From NCBI GenBank assembly GCA_052267165.1, contig JBKQHO010000061.1:1-64000 (forward strand): DNA of 64,000 nt, in the 5' to 3' direction. Positions 1 through 7,462 of this stretch are shown here, one piece after another. Under the pieces are notes generated by a model. The model was given only the letters and a program-made list of their open reading frames with translations, did no database searches and had not been told where the DNA came from. How positions within the stretch are numbered: the first letter of the stretch is position 1; each line of letters begins with the position of its first letter. The position numbers and the translations under genes are program-made. This DNA is from CAWICD01 sp052267165. Its GTDB lineage: Bacteria > Vulcanimicrobiota > Vulcanimicrobiia > Vulcanimicrobiales > Vulcanimicrobiaceae.

Positions 1-375
1 AATGCCGCCTCGAACAACTGCTTCGTCGCCATGGCCCGCCACTTCGCGCATCCCAGGCCGGCCCCCGCGTCGGGCGCGCCCCTTCTCAGCCGAACCCCCC
101 GTTACCCACCCCAAACTCAAAAGAGCCAAAGAAGGCTGAGTTATGGGACAGCGGGTCGAGCCGGCGTACGCGCGCTGCAACCATCCCGACAAGAGGTAGA
201 TCGTCAACGGGAAGCCATATATTTCGGTGAACAGCGCAACGATAAATGCTGAGAACGCTCCGAACGAGCGCCAGTCGCGAGCAGTCCGCGGTTTCGTGAA
301 ACTGAACGCGAAGATCAGGAAGACCAGGGAATTGAGGATGACGAGCGGCCAAAGGCCGTAGGCCGATTCGTTCAT
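1..375 (-). pseudogene. Frameshifted isoprenylcysteine methyltransferase-type membrane protein (5' part only)
   Basis: The ATG at 375 overlaps the stop of the upstream DUF2933 gene (ATGA). The first ~66 codons read as a conserved membrane N-terminus (starts MNESAYGLWPLVILNSLVF, later RDWRSFGAF and GFPLTIYLLSGWLQ) that I recognise from isoprenylcysteine carboxylmethyltransferase-like proteins found beside copper ATPases. After WLQRAYAG the expected continuation LDPLSHNS lies one frame over, so one base appears lost near 165. Beyond about 140 neither frame resembles the family: the shifted frame stops at 86, while the original frame stays open to the window edge as low-complexity sequence. The catalytic C-terminal half is absent here. 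It is probably a broken gene; a sequencing error plus an assembly join is the alternative. Confidence 0.6.
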
Positions 376-596
376 CGTTGCGCTCCCGGCGTACCCGCAC
401 TGTCACCATGACCTCCGCCGTGATGCATGAAGAGATGCATCAGCGGACAGGCCAGGACAAACAAATATGGCCAGTATCCCAAGAGATGAGCGCGATGTTC
501 CGTCCAGAGAAAGAACGCGGCGACCAACAGGAACCCGACAAAGGCAACCTTCGCCGGGAACGGCCACCCCTGACCGCGGGTGGAATTGGCTGACAT
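372..596 (-). CDS. DUF2933-type small His-rich membrane protein
   Basis: A 74-residue protein starting MSANSTRGQGW, with one membrane helix (about residues 15-32), a short loop containing TEHRAHLLGYWPYL, a second hydrophobic stretch, and a His-rich tail (HLFMHHGGGHG). This layout is typical of DUF2933 proteins, which usually sit next to copper or silver efflux ATPases and methyltransferase-like membrane proteins. The His/Met-rich tail could bind metal, but that is inference. An AAGGAG lies 12 bases upstream of the ATG, rather far. Its stop overlaps the start of the next (broken) gene, so the two were probably translationally coupled in a copper-stress operon. Confidence 0.7.
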   Translation of the reverse strand: MSANSTRGQGWPFPAKVAFVGFLLVAAFFLWTEHRAHLLGYWPYLFVLACPLMHLFMHHGGGHGDSAGTPGAQR

Positions 597-663
597 GAAG
601 ATCGTAAACTCCTTGGAACGGCTCCGCCGCGAAGGAAAGAACCAAACCGTCAGCGAGAACTCG

Positions 664-990
664 CTACGGGCGTACCGATGGCGGAGTGTGGATCTCACCC
701 GGCGCATCGGTCCTGTCGGTGAACCGCTCGCCGACGAAGGCGTTGTAGATCCACGCCGCCATCGCGCCTCCGAGCGCTCCGGTGGCGATCATCCACGCGA
801 GGCCGACAAGCCCAAAGCTTGCTGTGCCCATATGTCCGTAGCCGCCCGCGTCGTGGGCGCCCCACATTATCGAACCCATGCCGAGCATGGTCGGCATCCC
901 CATGGCAAGCGCTGCGAGTAGCGCCAGCACCGCGAAGGCGAATGCCAGCCCTCCTGGGCTAAGTGGGGAGTAACGCGGTTGTTGCGTCAT
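664..990 (-). CDS. Small two-helix membrane protein, DUF5676-like
   Basis: 108 residues with a hydrophobic segment at about 14-40 and another at about 58-84, joined by a Gly/His/Met-rich loop (GAHDAGGYGHMG). The second helix ends AAWIYNAFVGERF, resembling the end of DUF5676 family membrane proteins, which recur in heavy-metal resistance cassettes. Function is unknown. The position between a DUF2933 gene and a secreted protein, all on the minus strand below a copper ATPase, suggests an accessory role in metal stress. Family assignment is by general pattern only. Confidence 0.6.
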   Translation of the reverse strand: MTQQPRYSPLSPGGLAFAFAVLALLAALAMGMPTMLGMGSIMWGAHDAGGYGHMGTASFGLVGLAWMIATGALGGAMAAWIYNAFVGERFTDRTDAPGEIHTPPSVRP

Positions 991-1015
991 GGTCGAAGTC
1001 CTCCGAAGCCGGTCG

Positions 1016-1390
1016 CTAGTGAGCGCCGGGCCTGACCTGCACCTTCTCGCCGGGCGCCAAACAAGGCACGTAGCGAATGTCGTGGTCGTGACGCACGACG
1101 ATCGTCCGCCCATCCGCCAACTTGAGCGCGTTGAGGCAATGGGAGACGTCCTTGGCATCCGGCTGGCAGTTGGCATCGGACAGTGTGACGGCTTCCTCGG
1201 CGTGCGACGGCATTGCGCCGCTGACGACATGCACGATCTCCGGCGCGGCGCCGGAACGAAGCACGGCGAGCGCCGTGTCATGTGTCGCGGTGGTTCCGGC
1301 GTTGGCGGGTGAAACCAGCGTTAGCGCCAAGCCGAAAGTCGCAGCGAGCGTACCCCACTTGGGCAGGTTGACGGTAGTGGACGTATTCAT
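1016..1390 (-). CDS. Secreted protein of unknown function, Cys-containing
   Basis: 124 residues starting MNTSTTVNLPKWG. A hydrophobic stretch and a SPANAG cleavage-like site near residues 28-33 indicate Sec export. The mature part has three cysteines (DANCQPDAKDVSHCLN and YVPCLAPGEKV) and a conserved-looking ADGRTIVVRHDHDIRYVPC segment rich in His and Asp. I do not recognise a named domain. In the copper cassette it could be a periplasmic metal-related protein, but nothing in the sequence proves that. A start 11 codons upstream (1423) is possible but would lengthen the n-region of the signal peptide unusually. Confidence 0.6.
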   Translation of the reverse strand: MNTSTTVNLPKWGTLAATFGLALTLVSPANAGTTATHDTALAVLRSGAAPEIVHVVSGAMPSHAEEAVTLSDANCQPDAKDVSHCLNALKLADGRTIVVRHDHDIRYVPCLAPGEKVQVRPGAH

Positions 1391-1443
1391 AGTCCGAAGC
1401 GTAGCTCGCCGATGTGGAGACAAGATGGAGAACGATGCGTGAC

Positions 1444-2478
1444 TCAGTCCGGCAGCCTCATCGTGACGATTGCTCCGGCTTCGCCGGCGTCGACGGCGAC
1501 GTCAGCGCCCAGAGCCCGACTGAGGACCGCCACGACCCGGAGCCCTAATCCCGAACCCTCGCCCCCCAGCGCTCTGCGAATTGAGGCCTCGGCACCCGCA
1601 CCCGCTGCATCCTCTACGCTAAGCTCGACGGAAGCGCGCTGCAACACGCGCACGGCGACGCGACCGCCGGGCGGCGTTGCCTGCAGCGCATTCGTCACCA
1701 GGTTCGCGACGATGCGCGCGAGCCTCCGTTCGTCCGTGCGCGCGACGACCGATTCGGGTGAACCGGCTTCGAGCGCAATCCCTTTGCGCGCCGCGAGATC
1801 GGCGTATGAGGCGGCGATTCGGCGCGCGACGCCGGCCACGTCGATGTCGTGGAACTCGAGGCGCAGACGTCCGGCCTCGGCCGCCGCGACGTCGCGCAGG
1901 TCTTCGAGCGTGTCGCCCATGGTACCGACGTCTGTTAGCAGCCGCGCAGTTACGCTTGCGTCGCTCGTCGCAATCAGGCCGTCGCGCAGCGCTTCCAACG
2001 TGCCTCGCATCGCCGTCAGCGGGTGGGCCAGGTCGTGCGCAATGCCGGCGACGAGCTCGCGTTCGGCGCGCTGAGCGTGCTCGAGCTCGCCGGCCATACG
2101 GTTGGCGCTGCGAGCCACTCGCGCGACCTCGCGCGGCCCGACCGGAGGGATCGGCCGGTCGAGGGAACCGGCGGCAAACTGCGCCAGACCGTGGTCGATA
2201 ACGGCGATCGAGCGAGCAAGCTCTCTGCCGACGAGCACGCCGATGAGCACGCCAAGGAGCATCGCAATCCCGAACGATAGCGCGAGCGTCTCGTCAACGA
2301 GCCCGTAAATGCTCGCGAGATCGGGCCCCCAGCCGAGGGTCCGTTGCATTGCGGCAAAGTGAGCCGCGAAAGGCGAGAGATAGGCTCGCAAGACCCAGTG
2401 CACGAGCAGCGCCGCCACGAGCATCGCCGCGGACGTGACCGCCGCCGTTCCGAGGATGACGCGCCCCGCGAGGCTCAC
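1444..2478 (-). CDS. Sensor histidine kinase of a two-component pair
   Basis: 344 residues if translation starts at the GTG at 2478, which overlaps the TGA of the response regulator (GTGA). This start is preferred over an ATG at 2598 that would run 124 bases into the regulator. Two membrane helices (about 6-28 and 67-88) flank a short periplasmic loop; a HAMP-like region follows. The phosphoacceptor box reads GIAHDLAHPLTAMRG, with HD in place of the usual HE. The N box is NLVTNALQATP and a G2-like GEGSGLGL is present, but the usual DxGxG (G1) is replaced by EDAAGAGAEA. ATP binding may therefore be altered. It probably senses metal or envelope stress, given its neighbours. Confidence 0.85.
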   Translation of the reverse strand: MSLAGRVILGTAAVTSAAMLVAALLVHWVLRAYLSPFAAHFAAMQRTLGWGPDLASIYGLVDETLALSFGIAMLLGVLIGVLVGRELARSIAVIDHGLAQFAAGSLDRPIPPVGPREVARVARSANRMAGELEHAQRAERELVAGIAHDLAHPLTAMRGTLEALRDGLIATSDASVTARLLTDVGTMGDTLEDLRDVAAAEAGRLRLEFHDIDVAGVARRIAASYADLAARKGIALEAGSPESVVARTDERRLARIVANLVTNALQATPPGGRVAVRVLQRASVELSVEDAAGAGAEASIRRALGGEGSGLGLRVVAVLSRALGADVAVDAGEAGAIVTMRLPD

Positions 2479-3140
2479 CGTTCGCCGCGCAGCGTGTAGC
2501 CGACGCCGACGACCGTCTCGATCAGCGGCACTTGTACTCCTGCCTCGCGCAGCTTCCGGCGCAGGTTTTTGATGTGTGAGTCGATCGCGCGCTCGCAAGT
2601 GTCGAGATCGAGGTCGAGGTGCGTCGCGAGATCTTCACGCGGGAACACACGCCCAGGGGAGCGAGCCATCCGCTCGAGCAGCGCATACTCGGTTGCGGTC
2701 AGCGAAACGTCTTGGCCGCGCGCGCGAACTTGACGGGCCTCGCAATCGAGCTCAACCCCTTCAGCGAGCTTGAGTCTTTGGCTCCCGTGCCGGCGCAGGA
2801 TGACGCCGACGCGGCGCACGAGCTCAGCCGCGCTGAAGGGCTTGGTCACGTAGTCGTCGGCACCGAGATCGAACCCGGCGAGCCGCTCGCTTTCTGCGGC
2901 GCGAGCGGTGAGCATCAGGAACGGAACGCCGAGTTGGCGTAGGTATGGGGCAAGCAAGTCGCCTGCGGCTCCGGGAAGGCCTCGATCGACCAGCGCCGCG
3001 TCGGGCACAAACTCCTCGATTGAGCGCCGCGCTTCGCCGACCGAGCGGGCCCAGCGCAACTCCCAGCCCTCGCGCCGCAGATACGGCGCGATCGTATCGC
3101 GGATCGCCGGATCGTCCTCGACGAGCAAGATGGTTGCCAT
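2475..3140 (-). CDS. OmpR/PhoB-family response regulator
   Basis: 221 residues starting MATILLVEDDPAIRD. The receiver domain (about 1-115) has the acidic pair EDD, a phospho-acceptor Asp in DAALVDRGLPG, the LTA switch residue and the K of DYVTKPFS. A winged-helix DNA-binding domain follows (about 125-221; LTATEYALLERMARSPGRVF, then SHIKNLRRKLREAG and GVGYTLRGE). The gene precedes its histidine kinase and overlaps it by four bases, so the pair is co-translated. It probably controls the surrounding metal-stress genes, although no target site is visible. An upstream ATG at 3191 would add a poorly conserved tail. Confidence 0.9.
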   Translation of the reverse strand: MATILLVEDDPAIRDTIAPYLRREGWELRWARSVGEARRSIEEFVPDAALVDRGLPGAAGDLLAPYLRQLGVPFLMLTARAAESERLAGFDLGADDYVTKPFSAAELVRRVGVILRRHGSQRLKLAEGVELDCEARQVRARGQDVSLTATEYALLERMARSPGRVFPREDLATHLDLDLDTCERAIDSHIKNLRRKLREAGVQVPLIETVVGVGYTLRGER

Positions 3141-3218
3141 CGTGGTGCTCTTGGCGCCTATGTCATCGGTCTGCTGCTGCCCGGCGATCACAAGATTGCC
3201 TGTTAAACCACAAAGAGC

Positions 3219-3680
3219 TCATAGCCAGCGCCTTACCTGTAATTTGTAGGCACGATACTGGTCACCGAAGACCCGCTCGAGACGACGCTCCTCTTCGGGA
3301 ATGACATATCTGTCGATGATGACGGCGGCTGGTACGAGCAAGATGAGCACCCACAAGTTGCTCAACGCCACACTGAGTCCAATGAACAAGAGGACAAGCG
3401 CAACGTAGGAAGGATTGCGGGAGAATCTGTATAGCCCATCTGCGATGAAGGCAGAGGGCGATTTACGGACATCGAAAGACGTATGCATGCGCCGAAATTT
3501 GATAAGGATGCTGGGCATTGGGAGAAGCGAACCAAAGATCAACAGACTTCCGGTGATGTATCTCGGGTGATCTGGAATCGAAACCAGCGGCCAAATGGCA
3601 TTCAAGGCGAGACTAATGAGGAGCGCCGCGAGGAAAATCAGCGGAGGCGGTGTTGTCTTCAGTTTTTCTGTAATGGCCAT
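3219..3680 (-). CDS. Isoprenylcysteine carboxylmethyltransferase-like membrane protein
   Basis: 153 residues with four hydrophobic helices. The C-terminal core has the ICMT/PEMT pattern: YRFSRNPSYVALVLLFIG (SAM-binding RNPxY/H region), then PEEERRLERVFGDQYRAYKLQVRRWL, the usual ending. Such enzymes methylate thiols or lipids at the membrane; the substrate here is unknown. ATG at 3680 is chosen because AGGAG lies eight bases upstream; an in-frame ATG at 3716 lacks this. The gene is noticeably less GC-rich than its neighbours, which suggests later acquisition. It lies between the copper ATPase and the two-component pair on the same strand. Confidence 0.8.
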   Translation of the reverse strand: MAITEKLKTTPPPLIFLAALLISLALNAIWPLVSIPDHPRYITGSLLIFGSLLPMPSILIKFRRMHTSFDVRKSPSAFIADGLYRFSRNPSYVALVLLFIGLSVALSNLWVLILLVPAAVIIDRYVIPEEERRLERVFGDQYRAYKLQVRRWL

Positions 3681-3724
3681 GGAACGCTCCTGATAAAAGA
3701 GGCTTACGAAAAACATAGACCAAC

Positions 3725-6052
3725 TTAGACGCGTACCGTTCGCAGCCGCAAGGCATTGCCGATGACGGAGACCGAGCTGAAGGACATCGCTGCGGCCGCG
3801 ATCATCGGCGATAGAAGGATGCCGAACGCCGGATAGAGCACCCCGGCAGCGATCGGTATGCCAAGTGCGTTGTACACGAACGCGAAGGCGAGATTCTGCC
3901 GTATGTTCTGAACCGTTGCTTCGCTCAGCCGCCGTGCGCGCACGATCCCGCGCAGGTCCCCTTTGACCAGGGTGACCCCGGCGCTCTCGATCGCGACGTC
4001 GGTGCCGGTCCCCATTGCGATCCCCACTTGGGCCCGAGCAAGGGCCGGCGCGTCGTTGACGCCGTCGCCGGCCATTGCGACGAAGCGCCCTTCGCTCCGC
4101 AAACGCTCGACGACGTGCGCCTTTTGGTCGGGCAACACTTCCGCAAAGACTTCGTCGATGCCGAGCTTGGCCGCCACCGCATCGGCCGTCGTCTTGCTGT
4201 CGCCGGTGAGCATCACGATTCGAATCCCAGATGCGTGGAGTTCTGCAATCGCCGAGGGCGTCGTCTCCTTGATCGGATCGGCGACGGCCACCAACCCCGC
4301 AAGCTTGCCGTCGACCGCGACGAACACCGTCGTCTGCCCCTGTGCGCGCAGTTGCTCAGCGCTCTGCGCCAGCGCTGCGACTTCTATCTTCAGATCGCTC
4401 ATCAGTTCGGGGTTGCCGAGCGCTACGTTCTGCGCTCCGATCCGGCCTCGCACGCCCTTGCCGGAAATCGACTCGAAGTCCGCGACGCTGTCAAACGCGA
4501 GCCCTCGCTCCTCGGCGGCCCGCGTGATCGCGGCGGCGAGCGGATGCTCGCTACCGCGCTCGATCAACGCGGCGAGCCGCAGGACCGCTGCCTCGTCGAA
4601 GCCTTCAACCACGACGACCGCTTGCAGCTGCGGCCGTCCCTCCGTGAGCGTCCCCGTCTTGTCGATGACGAGCGTGTCGACGCGGCGCAGGCTCTCGATC
4701 GCCTCGGCGTTCCTGAAGAGCACGCCGAACGTGGCACCCTTTCCCGCGGCAACTATGACGGACATCGGCGTGGCGAGCCCCAAGGCGCACGGGCACGCAA
4801 CGATCAGGACGGAGACGGCAGCGATGATCGCGTAAGCAGTCGACGGCTGCGGACCGAGCACGTACCACACGAAAAACGTGACCACTGCGATTGCGACGAC
4901 GGCAGGCACGAAGAACGCCGAGACCACGTCGGCGAGCCGCTGGATCGGCGCGCGGCTTCGCGTGGCCTCGCTCACCATGCGCACAATTTGCGCGAGCAGC
5001 GTCTCGCTGCCCACACGTTGTGCCTCCATCACGAAGGTACCCGTCCCATTCACCGTCGCGCCGATAACCTTGTCGCCGGCGCCCTTCTCGACGGGAATCG
5101 GTTCGCCGGTGATCATCGACTCGTCGATTGCCGACTTGCCTTCGATCACGATGCCATCGACCGGGACCTTTTCACCCGGTCGGACGCGGAGCCGGTCGCC
5201 GAGCTGGACGCCGTCAAGCGGAACATCCTCTTCGGCACCGTCGGGGCTCACGCGTCGCGCGGTTTTCGGTGCAAGCCCTAAGAGGGATCGGATGGCCGAG
5301 TTCGTCTGACTGCGGGCGCGCAGTTCGAGGACTTGCCCCAGCAACACAAGCGTCGTGATGACGGCCGCCGCTTCGAAGTACACCCCTGAGCCGCTCGCAC
5401 CCATACGAAGCGAGGCCGGAAAGATCTGCGGGAAAAGCACGGCGATAAGGCTGTAGGTGTAAGCCACGCCGACGCCGAGAGCGATCAGCGTGAACATATT
5501 GAGACTTCGGTGGATAAGCGACTGCCAGCCGCGCACGAAAAACGGTCCGCCGGCCCACAGCACGACCGGCGTGCTCAAGACGAGCTGCGCCCATACGGCG
5601 GGCGACGCCGGGATTCCGAGCCTCGCCCAGAGACCGGGGATATCGCCGCTCATTGCGAGCGCAAGCACGGGAATGCTGAGGGCGACGCTCACCCAGAAAC
5701 GGCGCGTCATGTCGGCGAGCTCGGGATTCGCTTCTTCGACTGCGCCTGCCGTTTCGAGCGGCTCGAGGGCCATGCCGCAGATCGGGCAATGACCCGGGCC
5801 AACCTGCCGGATCTCGGGGTGCATTGGGCAGGTGTAGATCCTGACGATTGGGCGGGCCGTGCGGCTCTCTTGCGGCCGCGTCTTCAGATACGTGTTGGGA
5901 TCGGCCGAGAACTTTGCCCGACATCCGGCCGAACAGAAATGGAAGACGTGTCCGTTGTGACCGAACTGGTGCTCTGACGTTGCCGGATCGATCGTCATCC
6001 CACACACCGGATCGATGACGTCCGCCCCGGTTCCACTGACGTTCCCGTTCAT
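3725..6052 (-). CDS. copA: Copper-translocating P1B-type ATPase
   Basis: A 775-residue P-type ATPase that probably exports Cu(I) from the cytoplasm. In order: an N-terminal YHS-type domain (DPVCGMTIDP, CSAGC), a heavy-metal-binding segment (YTCPMHPEI, GHCPICGMALEP), membrane helices, the actuator loop (TGEP), the transmembrane metal site CPC (VACPCALGLATP), the phosphorylation motif DKTGTLTEG, the SEHPLA motif of P1B pumps, and the hinge GDGVNDAPALA. There is no classical N-terminal CxxC HMA domain; the YHS plus CPMHP modules replace it, as in many CopB/SilP-like pumps. The ATG at 6052 overlaps the csoR stop (ATGA), so repressor and pump are co-translated from the CsoR-controlled promoter. 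Confidence 0.93.
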   Translation of the reverse strand: MNGNVSGTGADVIDPVCGMTIDPATSEHQFGHNGHVFHFCSAGCRAKFSADPNTYLKTRPQESRTARPIVRIYTCPMHPEIRQVGPGHCPICGMALEPLETAGAVEEANPELADMTRRFWVSVALSIPVLALAMSGDIPGLWARLGIPASPAVWAQLVLSTPVVLWAGGPFFVRGWQSLIHRSLNMFTLIALGVGVAYTYSLIAVLFPQIFPASLRMGASGSGVYFEAAAVITTLVLLGQVLELRARSQTNSAIRSLLGLAPKTARRVSPDGAEEDVPLDGVQLGDRLRVRPGEKVPVDGIVIEGKSAIDESMITGEPIPVEKGAGDKVIGATVNGTGTFVMEAQRVGSETLLAQIVRMVSEATRSRAPIQRLADVVSAFFVPAVVAIAVVTFFVWYVLGPQPSTAYAIIAAVSVLIVACPCALGLATPMSVIVAAGKGATFGVLFRNAEAIESLRRVDTLVIDKTGTLTEGRPQLQAVVVVEGFDEAAVLRLAALIERGSEHPLAAAITRAAEERGLAFDSVADFESISGKGVRGRIGAQNVALGNPELMSDLKIEVAALAQSAEQLRAQGQTTVFVAVDGKLAGLVAVADPIKETTPSAIAELHASGIRIVMLTGDSKTTADAVAAKLGIDEVFAEVLPDQKAHVVERLRSEGRFVAMAGDGVNDAPALARAQVGIAMGTGTDVAIESAGVTLVKGDLRGIVRARRLSEATVQNIRQNLAFAFVYNALGIPIAAGVLYPAFGILLSPMIAAAAMSFSSVSVIGNALRLRTVRV

Positions 6053-6345
6053 ACGACTTCCTGTCGCAGCCCGATGATATCCATGATCTCGGCGACGGCC
6101 GACTCCGCTTCGCCGGCTTGCACTTGCGCGACGACGCATCGCTCAAGGTGGTTTTGCAGCTCCAACCGGCTGACACGATCGAGCGCGCCGCGTACGGCGG
6201 CGATCTGCTTGATGACTTGGACGCAGTACGTGTCCTCTTCGACCATCTTGATGATGCTCTCGAGATGACCACGCGCCGACTTCAGTCGATTCAGGATGTC
6301 TTGCTTGCGCTCGGGCCCGAGGCTGCTTTTGCGAGGCTTCGCCAT
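6049..6345 (-). CDS. csoR: CsoR-family copper-sensing repressor
   Basis: 98 residues, the typical CsoR length, all-helical. The Cu(I) ligand set is visible: Cys in EDTYCVQV, and His and Cys in LQNHLERC, matching the C-H-C pattern of copper-sensing members. It would bind DNA when copper is low and release it when Cu(I) binds. It is the first gene of the operon with copA and sits just below a promoter whose spacer holds a palindrome (6357-6370), which fits autoregulation. The ATG is six bases past the -10 box, so the mRNA may be leaderless. Confidence 0.92.
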   Translation of the reverse strand: MAKPRKSSLGPERKQDILNRLKSARGHLESIIKMVEEDTYCVQVIKQIAAVRGALDRVSRLELQNHLERCVVAQVQAGEAESAVAEIMDIIGLRQEVV

Positions 6346-6351
6346 AGCCGC

Positions 6352-6380
6352 ACTCTACCCCACCTGGGGTGGGCCGTCAA
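6352..6380 (-). promoter_or_regulatory. csoR-copA promoter with CsoR operator in the spacer
   Basis: On the minus strand a TTGACG -35 (6375-6380) and a TAGAGT -10 (6352-6357) are separated by exactly 17 bases. The spacer and the edge of the -10 hold the perfect inverted repeat ACCCCA-CC-TGGGGT (6357-6370), similar to G/C-rich CsoR operators of the TACCCCnnnnGGGGTA type. A repressor bound there would block RNA polymerase directly. The predicted transcription start falls at or next to the csoR ATG. Confidence 0.75.
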
Positions 6381-6578
6381 GCTGCTACTCTCGACGGGCC
6401 GCGCCGGCGCCTGAGTCAAGCTCAGCGCGCGATCGGCAAGCACGGTGAGGGACGGCGGCTCACACTCCTGGCCCTGCGTCTCGTTGCCAACGCTTCGCCC
6501 GGCCTCCACACAACCTCCACACAACCTCCACACCGCTCTGTCAGAGTCTGTGTGAGTTTCATCTCCTTCGCCGTCCAA
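6371..6578. other. Non-coding stretch with an 11-bp microrepeat
   Basis: No supported gene lies between the copper promoter and the transposase remnant. The only visible structure is the unit CCTCCACACAA repeated at 6503-6513 and 6514-6524, with an imperfect third copy to 6535. All open frames here are short and lack family resemblance. Confidence 0.6.
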
Positions 6579-6852
6579 GCGTACCTGAACAAGGCGGTCG
6601 ACGAAACGCGCCGCAAGACGCTGCGTCAGGCGCAACGAGATGGAACTTGTCGAAGACGATCTTCTCCCTCGCGCCCGGAAGATGCGTCAATGTGGACTCG
6701 AAGTACGGCCTAGTGCGGACACTGGAGAGCTGAGGGGAACGAAGTATCTCTGGCAGCGTTCTCAGGCGACCTCCAATCGCGAGCAGCGGCAAACGCGCTC
6801 ATCGCTGAGCCGACAATTCAAAGCGCTCGGCCGCGCCTGGCGAAATCCTCTA
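6579..6852. mobile_element. Scrambled remnant of an ISL3-type transposase
   Basis: Three pieces recognisable from ISL3-family transposases are present, but in the wrong order and orientation. On the plus strand 6579-6632 reads AYLNKAVDETRRKTLRQ. On the minus strand about 6631-6712 reads PYFESTLTHLPGAREK then IVFDKFHLVA, which in intact ISL3 proteins comes directly before the LNKAVDxxRR piece. On the plus strand 6718-6852 reads TGELRGTKYLWQR and later FKALGRAWR, which normally follow. There is no intact reading frame and I found no terminal inverted repeats. The fragment marks the edge of the copper cassette and suggests that it moved by transposition. Confidence 0.65.
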
Positions 6853-6886
6853 CCCTACCCACCACAAGTTCCGAAGCGCCTAGATA

Positions 6887-7408
6887 TCAAGCCGAGCGGT
6901 CGTCGAAATAGCGTAGCTCGGCCTCGGCTTTGCCGGCGCCGATGCACAGCAGGGCGAAGCTGTAGCGCGCTTCGCGACGCTTGTCGGTCGGTGAGCCGGG
7001 GTTGAGCAGCAGCACGCCGGCGCGCCGCTCGATCAGCGGCTGGTGGCTGTGACCGAAGCAGACGACGTCGACGGTTCCTTTCTCGAAAGCGCCGTAGGCG
7101 CGGCTCGGCGTGTCGCGCCCGCTGCCTTCGTGGCCGTGAACGAGTCCGATACGGACGCCGCCGGCGGTCACGATGCGGCGGCGGCCCCAGCGTTCCACGA
7201 GCGTGTAGCCGTCGCAATTGCCCGCGACGGCGACGACCGGAGCGACGCGCGCGAGCAGCGCTTCCGTTAGCGGGCTCGTGTGGTCGCCGCAGTGCAGGAT
7301 TTGGGTGACGCCCGCATCGCGAAGCCCGTCGAGTAGCGCGCGCGGCAGGGCCGAGCCGAAGTGCGGGAGGTGCGTATCGGAGATGACGCCTAACGTGAGC
7401 TCGCTCAT
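6887..7408 (-). CDS. YfcE/MJ0936-type metallophosphoesterase
   Basis: 173 residues covering a complete small calcineurin-like phosphoesterase. The two-metal motifs are all present: ISDTHLP (D-x-H) near residue 10, ILHCGDH near 41, VAGNCD near 63, VHGHEG near 90, and CFGHSHQP near 119. Such proteins hydrolyse phosphodiesters or phosphomonoesters; the physiological substrate of this one cannot be told. It begins the minus-strand block next to the mod genes but is 54 bases from modC, so co-transcription with molybdate uptake is possible but not clear. Confidence 0.88.
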   Translation of the reverse strand: MSELTLGVISDTHLPHFGSALPRALLDGLRDAGVTQILHCGDHTSPLTEALLARVAPVVAVAGNCDGYTLVERWGRRRIVTAGGVRIGLVHGHEGSGRDTPSRAYGAFEKGTVDVVCFGHSHQPLIERRAGVLLLNPGSPTDKRREARYSFALLCIGAGKAEAELRYFDDRSA

Positions 7409-7462
7409 TCCGTCGCGTTCAAGGCCGGCCGGCGCGGACCTCGAAGGCGCGCGGCGCTGCCC

